Below are positions 38,351 through 38,886 of a DNA stretch of 38,886 nucleotides, in pieces. Each line of letters begins with the position of its first letter. Position 1 is the first letter of the stretch. The notes beneath the pieces are model-generated. The model was not told where the DNA came from and did not search any database. It was given only the letters and a program-made list of their open reading frames with translations. Origin of the DNA: a virus; IMG/VR virus record IMGVR_UViG_3300014838_000039, positions 1 to 38,886 of that record. The stretch is one strand, 5' to 3'. The position numbers and the translations under genes were made by a program.

Positions 38351-38886
38351 TTAGAAATTACTTCCATTCCCAAACCAACCAGCATTATAACCACCATTTC
38401 CAGATATAGCTTCGGTGTATATAGTTTGCGTTCTTTGGCTTGTATACTGAACAATCGTACGTCTTTGACATAATCTTTCTTGATTCTTGAGTTCGGGCAT
38501 AATTAATGCTACACTTTCCATGTCCATTCGATCTTCAAATATTTTTTTGCTTGCGAGAAAAGCTATATACTGCCACCATTCATTAAGTTCAGGATTCTGA
38601 CCTCCAGAAAGAAGTTCAGTTGGTCTTTGATAGACTTCCATATTCACTCTATACGGTTGGTCTGGACATGGACGCATCGTAAACTGTCCATCGTAGAAAA
38701 GCATCGCCTGAGGCAATGTAGGTTGAACAGTAACGGTTTGGCTATTGATTGCGTTACCAATACCAGGAGCGGTAGGGAATGTAACCACAAACTGACCAGT
38801 TAAATAGTTAATGTTGTTATTAGGATCAATCGCATTATATGAAGTTGGCGCTTGACCTGGAACATAAAGGTTTCCATGTCCCGGGA
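38351..38886 (-). CDS. Putative head-tail adaptor, 3' part; begins at 592
   Basis: Second part of the 369-residue adaptor whose start is at 592. Reading from base 38868 the sequence continues ...GHGN-LYVPGQAPTSYNAIDPNN..., with no stop, then MLFYDGQFTMRPCPDQPYRV and WWQYIAFLASKKIFEDRMDM, ending GYNAGWFGNGSNF. A GTG at 38788 is internal, not the start. Continuity across the ends shows that the frame is intact. The last third (KKIFEDRMDMESVALIMPEL) is helical. See the 5' part for the functional reasoning. Confidence 0.6.
   Translation of the reverse strand, partial: PGHGNLYVPGQAPTSYNAIDPNNNINYLTGQFVVTFPTAPGIGNAINSQTVTVQPTLPQAMLFYDGQFTMRPCPDQPYRVNMEVYQRPTELLSGGQNPELNEWWQYIAFLASKKIFEDRMDMESVALIMPELKNQERLCQRRTIVQYTSQRTQTIYTEAISGNGGYNAGWFGNGSNF
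38869..38886. repeat. Terminal 18-bp overlap, right copy
   Basis: Identical to bases 1-18. Reading the adaptor frame through it gives the same residues at both ends, so it should be counted only once in a circular map. Confidence 0.9.

Noticed and set aside
38351-38788. A 145-residue gene starting at GTG 38788
   Set aside because: The frame is open upstream, across the circular junction, to a strong ATG at 592.

Overview
The window is the genome of an AT-rich, short-tailed (podovirus-type), P22-like tailed phage. The first 18 bases are repeated exactly as the last 18. When the ends are joined, one open reading frame (the putative head-tail adaptor) runs uninterrupted across the junction. The molecule therefore maps as a circle of about 38,868 bp, as expected for a circularly permuted headful-packaged genome. 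The gene order on the minus strand (small terminase, large terminase, portal, scaffold, major capsid, adaptor, hub, ejection proteins, fibres) follows the P22/N4-gp56 plan. No DNA polymerase, helicase, RNA polymerase or integrase is visible, so replication must lean on the host. The host cannot be read from the sequence. Low GC, many signal peptides and an M15 endolysin suggest a walled Gram-negative-type host.

Layout. The control region lies at about 18.0-18.6 kb. A small helix-turn-helix gene (18265-18507, minus) and a rightward early operon (18632-19642: zinc-ribbon microprotein, one-helix membrane microprotein, ERF-family annealing protein, small acidic protein) diverge from overlapping consensus promoters. 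A perfect 15-bp palindrome overlaps both -35 boxes and is the likely operator. The early operon ends at a strong terminator (19700-19740). Leftward from the control region come a winged-helix replication-type protein, a frameshifted RusA resolvase, the probable small terminase and a group of small secreted proteins (14.2-16.4 kb). Next are the large terminase (11.2-13.6 kb), portal (8.3-10.4 kb), small head genes, scaffold, M15 endolysin, capsid and capsid-associated genes (1.1-7.8 kb). The circle then continues from 38.9 kb down to 19.7 kb with the adaptor, tail hub, two Sec-targeted proteins, two ejection-type proteins and a long array of repeat-rich fibre genes. Two of the fibres end in an S74 intramolecular chaperone. 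Two rightward insertions (33287-33844 and 29994-30611) interrupt this late block and carry their own terminators or promoter.

The striking feature is the load of intervening and homing elements in essential virion genes. The capsid gene is split by a compact group I intron with no open reading frame (3828-4065), whose P1, P10, P3, P7, P8 and P9 helices can be drawn by eye. It is further disturbed by a 35-nt out-of-frame insertion. The large terminase carries an intein at its nuclease motif. The intein has a complete HNH endonuclease gene nested inside it in a different reading frame, with its own ribosome-binding site and an in-frame stop just upstream. Three more free-standing HNH genes sit beside the capsid and adaptor genes, one with its ribosome-binding site inside a hairpin.
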